Below are positions 37,001 to 47,200 of a stretch of DNA of 64,000 bases, in pieces. This stretch comes from Paludibacteraceae bacterium (GTDB lineage Bacteria; Bacteroidota; Bacteroidia; Bacteroidales; Paludibacteraceae), in assembly GCA_017551675.1 (NCBI GenBank), contig JAFZLC010000013.1, positions 1 through 64,000 of the forward strand, written 5' to 3'. How positions within the stretch are numbered: position 1 is the first letter of the stretch; each line of letters begins with the position of its first letter. The position numbers and the translations under genes are program-made. Under the pieces are notes generated by a model that worked only from the letters and a program-made list of their open reading frames with translations, ran no database searches and had not been told where the DNA came from.

Positions 37001-40000
37001 GTTTTGCCTGCGACCCAATTAGCGGATGCATGCTATGCGAATATGTATTTTAATTGTTCGTCTTTGATATCGGCTCCAGCTTTGCCTGCATTAGATTTGA
37101 CAGAAACCTGTTATGGTTCTATGTTTTATGGATGTAGTTCTCTTGTGGAGGCACCTACATTGGCTTCGACGAATTTGGCTGATGGTTGTTACGGTGCTAT
37201 GTTTGGCCAATGTGAAAGTTTGGAAGAGGCTCCTGCATTACCTGCTATGAACCTTTCTCCTTCTTGTTATTACGGAATGTTTTGGGGATGCACGAATTTG
37301 CGTGTTGCGCCAGAGTTGCCAGCCACTGTTTTGAAGCCGAGCTGTTATGCAGAGATGTTCTTGGGTTGTAAAAGTCTGTCTGTGGCACCTGAGTTGCCTG
37401 CAACAGAGTTAGTGTCGGAATGTTATCTTATGATGTTCTACGCTTGTGAAAACTTGTTCCGCATCAAAGTGGGAGTCATGTCGTTGGATAATGATTTGGA
37501 TGCAACGAACAATTGGGTGGCTTATATAGATGGACCAGGACTTTTTGAATTCCCTTGTGGTAGCAAATACGACAAACATGGTGAGTCGGAAGTGCCAACC
37601 AATTTTGATATTAAAGCATCTCCAATTATCATCTTCCAAAATCCGGATGGTACAGAGCTATGGCGTGATACTATTGGTTGTGATGTGAAAGCAGAATATA
37701 GAGGCGTACAGCCTCCTTATTGGAAGGATGGATATGAGTTTAAAAAATGGGATAAGGAACTAACAGTCCATGAGATACCTGACGTTTATTATTACGTTGC
37801 TATATATGAATCAACATCTTCTTCGCAAAAAGGTAATTGGCTCTGTTTTACTGCTGAGGAGGCTGGAGCCTATGTCTCTTATGAGAATATGTTTGAAAAT
37901 AAACCTGATATGCAATATTCCATAGATGGAGGTGAAAATTGGTTTAAGTGGGAACCCGATGCACAGATTACATTGGCAAATGTAGGAGATAAAGTCTATG
38001 TTCGGGGAAATAACCCGACAGGATTCTCTCATGGTTCACTGCAACTCACCCGTTTTGTAACGAAAGGAAAATTAGCAGCTAGTGGTAGCGTGATGAGTCT
38101 GATTGATGAAACAGGAGAAACTCAGGTGATACCAAATGACTATTGTTTTTATCAATTGTTTGAAAGAACCTCTATTACAACTGCTCCAGAATTGCCTGCT
38201 CTTTCTTTGAAAGGATATTGCTATTACTTTATGTTTAATTATTGTCTTGATCTTATAACTGCACCAGAATTGCCAGCTACACGATTGGCTGAGTCTTGCT
38301 ATTTTGGCATGTTTGAATATTGTAAGAATTTGACCACCATTCCTGATATTTTACCTGCCACAAATTTGGAAGAGGATTGTTATGCACACATGTTCCAAGT
38401 TTATGAATCTCTCACGTATGCTCCCGAATTGCCAGCTACGACGTTGAAAGATGAGTGTTATTTATCGATGTTCCTTGGCTGCAAATCTCTTACTAAAGCA
38501 CCTGAATTGCCTGCTGTGAATTTGGCAAAAAGATGCTATTTGGCTATGTTCGGTGAATGTAGTAGCCTTGAAAAAGCACCCGAATTGCCTGCTACGAATT
38601 TGACTTACGAATGTTACTCTGATATGTTTTATAAATGTTCCAGTCTAAATTATATCAAAGTTGGCGTTCTCACTTTGGATAATGATGTTTATGCGACCTC
38701 TAATTGGGTCTCTGACATATATAATCAAGGTACCTTTATCTTCCCATGTGGTAGTAAGTATGACAAGCATGGAGATTCAGAAGTGCCATATGATTTTAAG
38801 ATTATCAGTTCACCTATCGTGATTTTCCAAAACCCTGATAGTGTAGAGCTTTATCGAGATACGATTCCTTGTGATGTAGTGCCTGTCTATCGAGGGGTTG
38901 ACCCACCTTATTGGAAGGATGGTTATGAGTTCACTGGTTGGGATAAGGAACTGACAGTACATCCTGAACCTGACACTTTTTACTATACTGCAACTTATCG
39001 AGAGTTGGGACCTCTTAATCTTGACAATATACTTTGCTTTACGGCGGAAGAGTCCAACTCAACTGTACAATATTTTGATTTAGGTAATTATGGTCCTAAT
39101 GTAGAATTTTCTACCGATAGTGGAAAAACGTGGAATGCTTTGGAATCAGGAGTGGAAGTGCTATTAGAAAACAAAGGAGATAAAGCATACTTTAGAGGAA
39201 ATAATCCAAATGGTTTTTCTTTAAGTTATGAAGAATATACTGAGTTTGATTTTAGGGGTCGTATATCAGCTTCTGGAAGTGTGATGAGTCTGATTGATCA
39301 GAAGGGGGAAACGACAGAGATTCCGAATGATTATTGTTTCAATCGATTATTCATAGGTCAAACAAGCCTTGTTCAAGCACCAGAATTGCCTGCGACAAAA
39401 CTGACAGGACATTGTTACGAAGATATGTTCTTTAATTGTTCCAATTTAATAAATGGACCGAAAATTATACCAGCCACCAAAATGGAGGAAGCTTCATGTA
39501 ATGGTATGTTCGAAAAATGTAGCAGTCTTCGAGAAGCACCTGAGTTGCCAGCCACAACGCTTGCTCATAGTTGTTACTTCCGCATGTTTTATGGTTGTGT
39601 AAGTATGGAAAGAGCTCCATCGTTGCCAGCATTGAAAATGACGCCATTATGTTACAAGGAAATGTTTTATGGTTGCAAATTTGAGGAAGCTCCCGTACTG
39701 CCAGCCACCTTATTGGCACTAGATTGCTATGCAGGTATGTTCTCTAATTCTATGATAGAATCCATCGAGTTGCCTGCAACGAAGTTAGAGGAGGAGTGTT
39801 ATCGTGAAATGTTCCAAAACTGTGAACGTCTCAACTATATCAAAGTGGGTGTTATGACCCTGGACAATGATTTCAATGCAACGAGTGATTGGGTTGATGG
39901 AGTGGAAGAAAATGGTGTTTTCGTTTTCCCATGCGGCAGCAAATATGATAAGCATGGAGTATCAGAAGTGCCTGATAACTTTGTAATAGTTGCTTCTCCA

Positions 40001-43000
40001 ATTGTGGTATTCCAGAATCCTGATGGAGAGGAACTTTATCGAGATACGATTGGTTGCGATGTGGTGGCAGAGTATATAGGAGAAACACCTACCATGGGAG
40101 ATGGTTCTATCTTCAAAGGATGGGATAAGGAACTGACGATACATGAGGTGCCTGACACATACTATTATACTGCTGAGTATGAAGAGACCCAGCCAGTTTC
40201 TGGTAATTGGCTTTGCTTTACGGCAGAGAAGACTAATTCTATAATTTCTTATCGAAACGCAGGGGGAAATTCTCCAGATGTTCAATACTCTGCAGATGAA
40301 GGAAAAACATGGCAAACATGGGCTGAGAATGAAGCTTTGATCTTAAAGAATGTAGGTGATAAAATTTATGTAAGAGGAAATAATCCAGATGGCTTCTCTC
40401 ACATGGCGAATTTACAAAAATCGGACGGTGAGGAAACAGGTCAGTATACAAATTTTAAAATGTCGGGAGAAATAGCGGCCAGTGGTAGTGTGATGAGTCT
40501 GATTGATGGAAAGGGAGAATCTCTCGTCATACCTTGTGATTTCTGCTTTGCTCATTTGTTTGATGGACAAAGAAATTCTCAGATGCAAGAGGATATTATG
40601 ACAACTGCGCTTACAAAAGCACCGGAACTGCCAGCTACCACGTTGACCAAGGGATGTTATTTAGATATGTTTGGTACTTGTAGCTTGTTGAAGGAAGCTC
40701 CTGTCTTACCAGCCACGGAGTTGGCTTCTGCATGTTATCTCTCTATGTTCAATAATTGTAACAGTTTGGAAGTTGCTCCAGCATTGCCATCAACGAAACT
40801 GTCGGAGCATTGCTACGAAGGAATGTTCGCTAATAGTGGTGTTTCTGTAGCTCCAGAATTGCCGGCAACGGAATTGGCGGATTCTTGCTATTGGGGTATG
40901 TTCCTTTTCTGTAAGAATCTGGAATCGGCTCCCGAACTGCTTGCCACAGAGTTGAAACCAGGATGCTATTATAGAATGTTCGTAGGATGTAGTAACCTGA
41001 ATTACATCAAGGTGGGAGTTATGACGTTGGATAATGATTTTGATGCTACGAAAGATTGGGTTGCTGGAGTGAATGGTCCGGGTACCTTCATCTTCCCTTG
41101 TGGTAGCAAATATGATAAACATGGAAGCTCGGAAGTGCCGGAGAATTTTAAAATCATCAGTTCGCCAGTTGTCGTATTCCAAAATCTAAATGGAGAGGAG
41201 TTGTATCGTGACACGATAGCATGTGATGTGGTAGCAGAATATAAGGGTGAAACACCAACTTATGGAGAAGGACTTGTCTTCAAAGGATGGGATAAGGAAC
41301 TGACGGTACATCCAGAACCGGATACGTTCTATTATACGGCAGTGTATGAAGAAGAACAAGCACCTATTACGGATGTTAGCAAATGTCTATGCTTTACGGC
41401 TGAGGAAGCAGAGTCTGAAGTGATTGTGGGGATTGGAAGTTTAAAACCGGATGTGCAGTATTCTGTTGACGAAGGTAAAACGTGGCAGATATTGTCGGGA
41501 AATGAAATGGTGCTGCTTTCGAATGTGGGAGACAAGGTCTATTTTAGAGGATTCAATCCTAATGGCTTCTCGGGTGTTGATGGCATTCCTTCTCATTTTA
41601 TAATGAAAGGCTCTATTGCGGCCAGCGGTAGCGTGATGAGTCTGATTGATGGAGTAGGGGAATCGACAGTCATTCCGAATGATGAGTGCTTTAGTCTTTT
41701 GTTTGCAGGGTGTAGTTCTCTCACGCGGGCACCTGAATTAACCGCTACAGTTTTGAGTAAAAATTGTTATTCTGCTATGTTCTCAGACTGTGTCAATTTG
41801 ACACAGGCACCCAAATTGCCAGCGACAACTATGATGGAAGGTTGTTATAGTGAAATGTTTCTAAGATGTACAGGATTGACACAGGCACCCGAATTACCAT
41901 CTACAACTTTAGCAGAATATTGTTATTGGTGTATGTTTAATGGATGTGCAAATTTGGTAGTTGCACCCAAATTGCCAGCAACTGTTTTGAAGGAAAATTG
42001 TTATGGCTCTATGTTTATGAGTTGTACAAGTTTGACACAGGCACCTGAGTTGCCAGCTAAGACTATGGCGAAAAATTGTTATCGAAGCATGTTTGTATCA
42101 TGTACTAGTTTGACGAAAGCCCCCGATTTGCCAGCGACTGAATTGGCTGAAGGATGTTATATGCGGATGTTTGCAGCATGTGACAATTTGAATTATATCA
42201 AAGTGGGTGTGATGACTCTGGATAATGATTTTGATGCTACGAAGGAGTGGTTTCTTAGGGTGAATGGTCCGGGTACCTTTATCTTCCCTTGCGGTAGTAA
42301 ATACGACAAACATGGAGAGTCTGAAGTACCAATGAACTTTAAGATTATCAGTTCTCCGATTGTTATCTTCCAAAATCCGGACGGAGAAGAATTGTATCGT
42401 GACACAATCGGTTGTGATGTCGTTCCAGAGTACAGAGGTGAGACTCCAAATAAGGAAGGTTATTATTTTAGAGGATGGGACAAAGAACTGACCATCCATG
42501 AATTACCTGATGTTTATTACTATACTGCAGTATATGAGGAGAAAGAAAATGAACTGCTCCATTTGACAGTGGACGATGAACTTTACCTTGTTTTGCCTGG
42601 CGGAAGTGAGAACATCGGTTATGAACTATTGGAGGGCGGAGGCTCACGCTACGAGATATGGTACAATGGAGTGAAGATTAGTGATGGAGTGGTGACGAAT
42701 GACAGCATTGTTTTGCTGAATTGTCCTGCAGAACTCTCTCCAGGCTCTTATGAGGCAACCTTGGTGATGTATGATGAGAATGACGGACATGCGTCCAGCG
42801 ATTTTGAATTTAACGTCATGTTGCCAGATGATAAGGAAAACAGTTATTATGTGAAGGCGTGGAACGATGTGGTGATTTGTCGCAACGGCGATGGCATCTT
42901 CCAATCATACATGTGGTATAAGGATAGAAAGAAACAAGAAAACAGTTCTTACCAGTATTATAATGATAAAACACTTTTGAACGGCGAATACATGGTTTAT

Positions 43001-43312
43001 GTATGTGATGTTTATGGCAAGTGTTACTTCATAGAACCAACTTCGTTCCAGATAGAAGAGGCAGAATATGCGGTTTCTGCATATCCAAATGTTGTGGATA
43101 GAGGTACAGACTTCATTATCACAGTGTCGGGTGTGGATGAGTCTCACTTGAATGATGCTCGTATCGTAATCTATCGCTCAGATGGTGTGGTGGCTCGCAT
43201 CATAGATGAGGTGGAGATGGAGAATGAGATGCATTTAGGTTTGGGTGAATATGTAATCGTATTGACCGTGAGTGATGGTAAGAATGCGAATTGTAAGGTA
43301 TTGATAAAATAG
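34022..43312 (+). CDS. Giant secreted seven-module repeat protein A (26-residue C-x7-C repeats)
   Basis: 3096 residues; signal peptide ending at WSA (LIVLFSCFLLTNFCGWSA). Seven modules begin near bases 34094, 35222, 36485, 37835, 39023, 40205 and 41381. Each has a beta domain of about 95 residues (LCFTAE, YS-D-G-TW, GDKVYVRGNNP-GFS, IAASGSVMSLID); then 5, 7, 8, 6, 6, 5 and 6 copies (43 in all) of a 26-residue repeat of type LTxAPELPATxLxxxCYxxMFxxCxS; a cap (LNYIKVGVMTLDN, FPCGSKYDKHG); and an InlB-B-repeat-like domain (IVVFQNPDGEELYRDTIGCD, FKGWDKELT, YYTAVYEE). The last 250 residues hold beta domains and a sorting-like end (YPNVVDRGTDFIITVSG ... VLIK). The repeat looks like a relative of BspA LRR (AFxGCxSLT). 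T9SS-exported adhesin is inferred. Confidence 0.85.
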   Translation: MNTCYRLIVLFSCFLLTNFCGWSADYLCFTAEQANSTVRYQNRNDNNPDMKYSFNGEDWTDWAPNVRITLANVGDYVYVKGNNPDGFSYDDTYGDAGGKGYTFFSMTGSIAASGSVMSLVDETGESSVIPNPYCFSELFYGCTALTSAPKVPATELKHSCYALMFHGCKNLTKAPELPATTMKTHCYASMFYQCEKLEKAPELPALTLAQACYASMFYKCTSLKKAPGLPAVALMNKCYLNMFADCESLIEAPELPATNLVSSCYDQMFNGCINLKYIKVGVMSLDNSINATSDWVEGVDGEGVIIFPCGSRYNKHGISEAPTNFSIVGSPIIIFQNSDGKIWKTDTIKCDEKPDDGDIDPYLDDDHPFLGWDKQIEPISEPGVYYYTAIYGGTTSPIYTDYLCFTAEEDGSQFWYENVRDNSPDIEYSLDETKWYKLNEKEVVTLEDAGDKVYLRGFNEAGFSFGTHDYTYFEMTGRIAASGSVMSLIDGAGMTNVIPSDSCFYSLFEYCESLTQAPKLPALSLTKGCYMQMFQECVNLTKAPELPATTLAPNCYEDLFYGCSSLLESPELPSNIMESRCYFRMFQNCTSLKTAPILSSVTLAESCYSNMFYGCKSLVVAPNLPAKILKEKCYYAMFGQCESLNYAPALPAEKLEPYCYAYMFTKCTSLEKAPMLPATEWADFCYWYMFDGCTSLNYMEVAVNSLDIVPRATERWVSNVDGPGLFVFPCGSKYDKHGVSEVPINFEIKSSPIIVFQNPDNTELWRDTIGCDVKAEYKGVEPPYWKEGFVFKKWDKELTIHEEPGVYYYTAEYESTDPSKGDWLCFTAEDVDCYFFYRNQGDNNPNVQYSTDEGETWQDLEANVTVTFRNVGDRIYVRGNNPNGFSQGDNVYTYIGLGGSVSASGTVMSLIDGTGRTTEIPNKSCFHGLFMHCSALTRAPKLTALTLKDNCYENMFANCMGLTSTPELPATNLATECYNGMFMNCRNIVSTVKVLPATQLADACYANMYFNCSSLISAPALPALDLTETCYGSMFYGCSSLVEAPTLASTNLADGCYGAMFGQCESLEEAPALPAMNLSPSCYYGMFWGCTNLRVAPELPATVLKPSCYAEMFLGCKSLSVAPELPATELVSECYLMMFYACENLFRIKVGVMSLDNDLDATNNWVAYIDGPGLFEFPCGSKYDKHGESEVPTNFDIKASPIIIFQNPDGTELWRDTIGCDVKAEYRGVQPPYWKDGYEFKKWDKELTVHEIPDVYYYVAIYESTSSSQKGNWLCFTAEEAGAYVSYENMFENKPDMQYSIDGGENWFKWEPDAQITLANVGDKVYVRGNNPTGFSHGSLQLTRFVTKGKLAASGSVMSLIDETGETQVIPNDYCFYQLFERTSITTAPELPALSLKGYCYYFMFNYCLDLITAPELPATRLAESCYFGMFEYCKNLTTIPDILPATNLEEDCYAHMFQVYESLTYAPELPATTLKDECYLSMFLGCKSLTKAPELPAVNLAKRCYLAMFGECSSLEKAPELPATNLTYECYSDMFYKCSSLNYIKVGVLTLDNDVYATSNWVSDIYNQGTFIFPCGSKYDKHGDSEVPYDFKIISSPIVIFQNPDSVELYRDTIPCDVVPVYRGVDPPYWKDGYEFTGWDKELTVHPEPDTFYYTATYRELGPLNLDNILCFTAEESNSTVQYFDLGNYGPNVEFSTDSGKTWNALESGVEVLLENKGDKAYFRGNNPNGFSLSYEEYTEFDFRGRISASGSVMSLIDQKGETTEIPNDYCFNRLFIGQTSLVQAPELPATKLTGHCYEDMFFNCSNLINGPKIIPATKMEEASCNGMFEKCSSLREAPELPATTLAHSCYFRMFYGCVSMERAPSLPALKMTPLCYKEMFYGCKFEEAPVLPATLLALDCYAGMFSNSMIESIELPATKLEEECYREMFQNCERLNYIKVGVMTLDNDFNATSDWVDGVEENGVFVFPCGSKYDKHGVSEVPDNFVIVASPIVVFQNPDGEELYRDTIGCDVVAEYIGETPTMGDGSIFKGWDKELTIHEVPDTYYYTAEYEETQPVSGNWLCFTAEKTNSIISYRNAGGNSPDVQYSADEGKTWQTWAENEALILKNVGDKIYVRGNNPDGFSHMANLQKSDGEETGQYTNFKMSGEIAASGSVMSLIDGKGESLVIPCDFCFAHLFDGQRNSQMQEDIMTTALTKAPELPATTLTKGCYLDMFGTCSLLKEAPVLPATELASACYLSMFNNCNSLEVAPALPSTKLSEHCYEGMFANSGVSVAPELPATELADSCYWGMFLFCKNLESAPELLATELKPGCYYRMFVGCSNLNYIKVGVMTLDNDFDATKDWVAGVNGPGTFIFPCGSKYDKHGSSEVPENFKIISSPVVVFQNLNGEELYRDTIACDVVAEYKGETPTYGEGLVFKGWDKELTVHPEPDTFYYTAVYEEEQAPITDVSKCLCFTAEEAESEVIVGIGSLKPDVQYSVDEGKTWQILSGNEMVLLSNVGDKVYFRGFNPNGFSGVDGIPSHFIMKGSIAASGSVMSLIDGVGESTVIPNDECFSLLFAGCSSLTRAPELTATVLSKNCYSAMFSDCVNLTQAPKLPATTMMEGCYSEMFLRCTGLTQAPELPSTTLAEYCYWCMFNGCANLVVAPKLPATVLKENCYGSMFMSCTSLTQAPELPAKTMAKNCYRSMFVSCTSLTKAPDLPATELAEGCYMRMFAACDNLNYIKVGVMTLDNDFDATKEWFLRVNGPGTFIFPCGSKYDKHGESEVPMNFKIISSPIVIFQNPDGEELYRDTIGCDVVPEYRGETPNKEGYYFRGWDKELTIHELPDVYYYTAVYEEKENELLHLTVDDELYLVLPGGSENIGYELLEGGGSRYEIWYNGVKISDGVVTNDSIVLLNCPAELSPGSYEATLVMYDENDGHASSDFEFNVMLPDDKENSYYVKAWNDVVICRNGDGIFQSYMWYKDRKKQENSSYQYYNDKTLLNGEYMVYVCDVYGKCYFIEPTSFQIEEAEYAVSAYPNVVDRGTDFIITVSGVDESHLNDARIVIYRSDGVVARIIDEVEMENEMHLGLGEYVIVLTVSDGKNANCKVLIK
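34490..34860 (+). repeat. 26-residue repeat array, example module A1
   Basis: 78-bp DNA units, five in this module. Positions within the unit are fixed: A-P at 4-5, L-P-A near 7-9, Cys at 16 followed by Tyr, Met-Phe at 20-21, Cys at 24. The same unit makes up all arrays in both giant genes. Units differ in DNA sequence much more than in the fixed residues, so the array is old and under selection. Confidence 0.8.
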
Positions 43313-43323
43313 AGGGAAAAATT

Positions 43324-44175
43324 ATGAATAGATTATTTAAACGTTTGATGTGGACTGCCGTGGCACTGTTGCCACAATTGGCTCCAGCACAGGACAAATT
43401 GTTCAACATCTCTCTTGGTGGGGGAATGGAGATATTGAGTTATACACCGGAGATAGGTAAACCAAAGCCTGGTGGAGGTGTATTGTTCGAATGGCAGTAT
43501 CAGCAGTTCTTTTTGAAGAATCTTGGATATGGAGTAGGTGTTGGTTTATCTTATTTTACAGCCAACTACTATATCAACGAGACGATAGAGAAACAGATCG
43601 TAGATGAGACGGATGCGGGTATCCCTTATACACTCCGCACCATCTTCAATGATTTCAATGAGAAGCAACAGACCTTCCAATTGGAGGTTCCTGTGGGACT
43701 CTACGGAAAGTTCGAAATGAATTCCCGTACGCATTTCATCATTGGCGCAGGTCCCAAAGTGGCATTTCCTCTCGTCTCCAAATATAAATATTCGAGAGGT
43801 TCGGTAGAGACCAGAGCCTATTTCGGTGGAGATATCGATGCAGAACTTTCGGAGATACCACATCATGGACTACATAAACAGGATGCCAACGGACGAAATG
43901 ATATAGATCGAAATATAGTGCTGCTCTCCATCTTCGGAGATATGATGTGGACCTACAGCATCAATAATTCATGCTTGTTGCACATGGGACTCTATTTCTC
44001 GTATGGCATCACCGATATGGTGTCGCACCATGAAGCTACCATGGGTATCAGTCAGAAAAGTATCTTGAATAGCAGTTTGACAGAGAAAATTGTTCCCATC
44101 TGTATAGGAGCTAAGGTAGGTGTTTCCCTCCCATTGAAGAAGGGTGGTAAACGATTCGCTTCAGACGGATGGTGA
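43324..44175 (+). CDS. Outer-membrane beta-barrel protein A, partner of giant A
   Basis: 283 residues. Signal peptide ending at PAQ-DK (LMWTAVALLPQLAPAQ). The mature part alternates in the way of an 8-10-strand barrel, with glycine and aromatic girdle residues: LFNISLGGGMEILSY, GYGVGVGLSYFTANYY, FQLEVPVGLYGKFEMN, HFIIGAGPKVAFPLVSKY, CLLHMGLYFSYGI, PICIGAKVGVSLPLKK. This resembles the OmpA/PorT-type outer-membrane barrel folds of Bacteroidetes. The start is 12 bases after the giant A stop, so the two are co-transcribed. It may export, anchor or fold the giant; this is inferred from position only. Confidence 0.8.
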   Translation: MNRLFKRLMWTAVALLPQLAPAQDKLFNISLGGGMEILSYTPEIGKPKPGGGVLFEWQYQQFFLKNLGYGVGVGLSYFTANYYINETIEKQIVDETDAGIPYTLRTIFNDFNEKQQTFQLEVPVGLYGKFEMNSRTHFIIGAGPKVAFPLVSKYKYSRGSVETRAYFGGDIDAELSEIPHHGLHKQDANGRNDIDRNIVLLSIFGDMMWTYSINNSCLLHMGLYFSYGITDMVSHHEATMGISQKSILNSSLTEKIVPICIGAKVGVSLPLKKGGKRFASDGW

Positions 44176-44291
44176 TGAAATGATATAAGGGGAAATAAAA
44201 ATATTTAGTTATTTGTGATGAGTTCTATTATTCCAAAATTCCATGAAATGAATTTATAGACTTCATCTTGATAAGGGATTGTAAATTTAGA
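44176..44291. other. Short gap between cassettes A and B
   Basis: 116 bp with no TAnnTTTG box and no convincing terminator hairpin, so transcription from 33941 probably continues into the second cassette. Confidence 0.4.
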
Positions 44292-47200
44292 ATGAAAATG
44301 AAAAACATTTGTAGAATAAACACACTATTGCTATTCCTTTTTCTCTTTTGTTATGGGGGAATGGCAGCTAATTATTTGTGTTTCACGGCAGAAGAGGACA
44401 ATTCTGGTGTGTGGTATGTGAATGGAGTGGGGAATAAACCTAATGTGCAATACTCTTTAAATGGTGTGGATTGGACTGATTGGTCTGCTGACACTCGTGT
44501 TACGTTGGCGAAAAAAGGCGATAAGGTCTATGTTCGTGGAAATAATCCGGATGGATTTTCTCATGAAAGTCCAGATACTGCAGAACCCGATTATCATAAG
44601 AAAAAATGTTCTAGGTTTGGTGTGTTTGGACTTGTCGCTGCCTCTGGTAGTGTGATGAGTTTAATTGACGGAGAAGGAATATCAACTGTCATCCCTTGTG
44701 ATCATTGTTTCTCTTATTTGTTCTATATGAACGAACCCCTTACGACAGCTCCTGAATTACCAGCTCTTGAACTGAAGCCTTCTTGTTATAATTGTATGTT
44801 CAGCGGATGTGATAATTTAAGGGAAGCCCCTAAATTACCTGCTACTGAGATGGCTGATTTCTGTTATGGAAATATGTTTTCATATTGTTCAAGCCTGACC
44901 GTTGCTCCTGAATTGCCTGCTACTAAGTTAGAAAATTCGTGTTATACAAACATGCTTGCAGGTACAGGTATTACGGAAGCTCCTGAATTACCTGCCACTG
45001 AACTGAAGTATTATTGCTATAGTAGTATGTTTGCCCACTGTAAAAAATTGATTAAAGCACCAGAGTTGCCAGCGACGGTGATGGCAAATTATTCTTATCG
45101 GAGTATGTTCGATGGTTGTATAAGTCTGACAGAAGCACCAGAACTGCCTGCCACTACATTGGCAAGAGGGTGTTATGAAGATATGTTCTCTGCTTGTTCC
45201 AACTTAAATTATATCAAGGTGGGTCTCATGACATTGGACAATAATTTTGATGCAACGATGGAATGGGTCTCTGGCGTGGATGGAAAGGGCGTCTTTATCT
45301 TCCCTTGTGGTAGCAAATATGACAGACATGGAAAGTCGGCCGTGCCTACGAACTTTACAATTATCGGTTCTCCAATTGTTGTTTTCCAAAATTCAGATGG
45401 AGAGGAATTGTATCGTGATACGATTGGTTGTGATGTGATGCCTGAGTATAAAGGTGAGCCACCAACCAATGGAGAGGGTCAAGTTTTCAAAGGATGGAAT
45501 CCTGAGTTGACAATTCATGAAACTCCAGGTATCTACTATTATACGGCTGTTTATGATGATGTAACTTCGGTGGAGGGTAAATGGCTATGCTTCACAGCAG
45601 AAGAGGCAGGCTCTACAATATCGTACAGGAACGTAGGTAACGATCCTGATGTGCAATACTCTTCTGATGGAACTACTTGGTTACCATTGAAGGAAGGGGA
45701 GACGATAACGCTGGAAAAAGAGGCCGACAAGGTCTATATAAAAGGAGATAACCCAAATGGATTTTCGAAGAATGCCAATAGTTATACTCGTTTTGTTATG
45801 ACCGGAACAATTGCAGCATCTGGTAGTGTGATGAGTTTGATTGATGGTGAAGGTCTCGTTTCTAAAATTCCATCCACTTGCTGTTTCTTGGATTTGTTCT
45901 TGTACTGTAATTCCCTTACAAAAGCACCAGAATTAACAGCTACAGTGTTGAATGATAGCTGTTATTGGTCTATGTTCGATAATTGTACGAACTTGAAGGA
46001 GGCTCCTATCTTGCCTGTCACGGATTTGACGCCATATTGTTATGCGAAGATGTTCTATAAATGTACGAGTATAACAACTGCACCTGAATTGCCTGCCACG
46101 GCGATAACGGAAGGTTGTTATAGAAATATGTTCTATCAATGTACGAATTTGACGGAGGCTCCTGAATTACCAGCCACTAAATTGGCAAAAAAATGTTATG
46201 CCCACATGTTCGGTTTGTGTGAAAAGTTAGAGAAGGCTCCAGAACTTCTTGCCGATGAATTGAAGGAAGAATGCTATATTGGCATGTTTGAAAAATGTTC
46301 AAAGGTGAATTACATGAAGGTGGGTGTCATGACGTTGGATAATAATTTTGATGCGACAAAAGATTGGGTTGCCGGCATCGATGGAAAGGGCGTCTTTGTC
46401 TTCCCGTGTGGTAGCAAATATGATAAGCATGGCGTTTCTGAGGTGCCAGAAAACTTTACCATCATCAGTTCTCCAATTGTTGTCTTCCAAAATCAAGACG
46501 GAACAGAACTGTATCGTGACACGATCGGTTGTGATGTGATGCCTGAGTATAGAGGTGAGCCACCAACCAATGGAGAGGGTCAAGTTTTCAAAGGATGGGA
46601 CCCTGAGTTGACAATTCATGATACTCCAGACACCTACTATTATACGGCTGTTTATGATGATGTAACTTCGGTGGAGGGTAAATGGCTATGCTTCACAGCA
46701 GAAGAGGCTGGCTCGAAAGTGTGGTATGTGAATGGCGCAGATAATAATCCTAAAGTACAATATTCTTTTAATGGCATAGCTTGGATTGATTGGCCTGCGG
46801 ACTCTCTTGTTACGTTGGCAGACATAGACGATAAGGTCTACGTCCGTGGAGATAATCCAGATGGCTTTTCTCATGATAATTCATCTAATGATGCGAATGG
46901 ACCAGGAACGACCAACTCTCGCTTCAAAATGTCGGGTCGTATTGCAGCCAGTGGTAGTGTGATGAGCTTGATAGATGGGGTGGGTATCTCTACCAAAATC
47001 CCATGTGCCTACTGTTTCTCTGATCTGTTCCGTGACTGTGTTTCCCTCACGAAAGCACCAGAGTTGCCTGCCACTGAGTTGGCTCCGAATTGCTATGCGT
47101 TGATGTTCCAGAAATGTACCAACTTGACTAACGCACCCGAACTGCCTGCTACAGAGTTGGCTGCTAGATGTTATATAAGCATGTTCCTCAATTGCTCAAG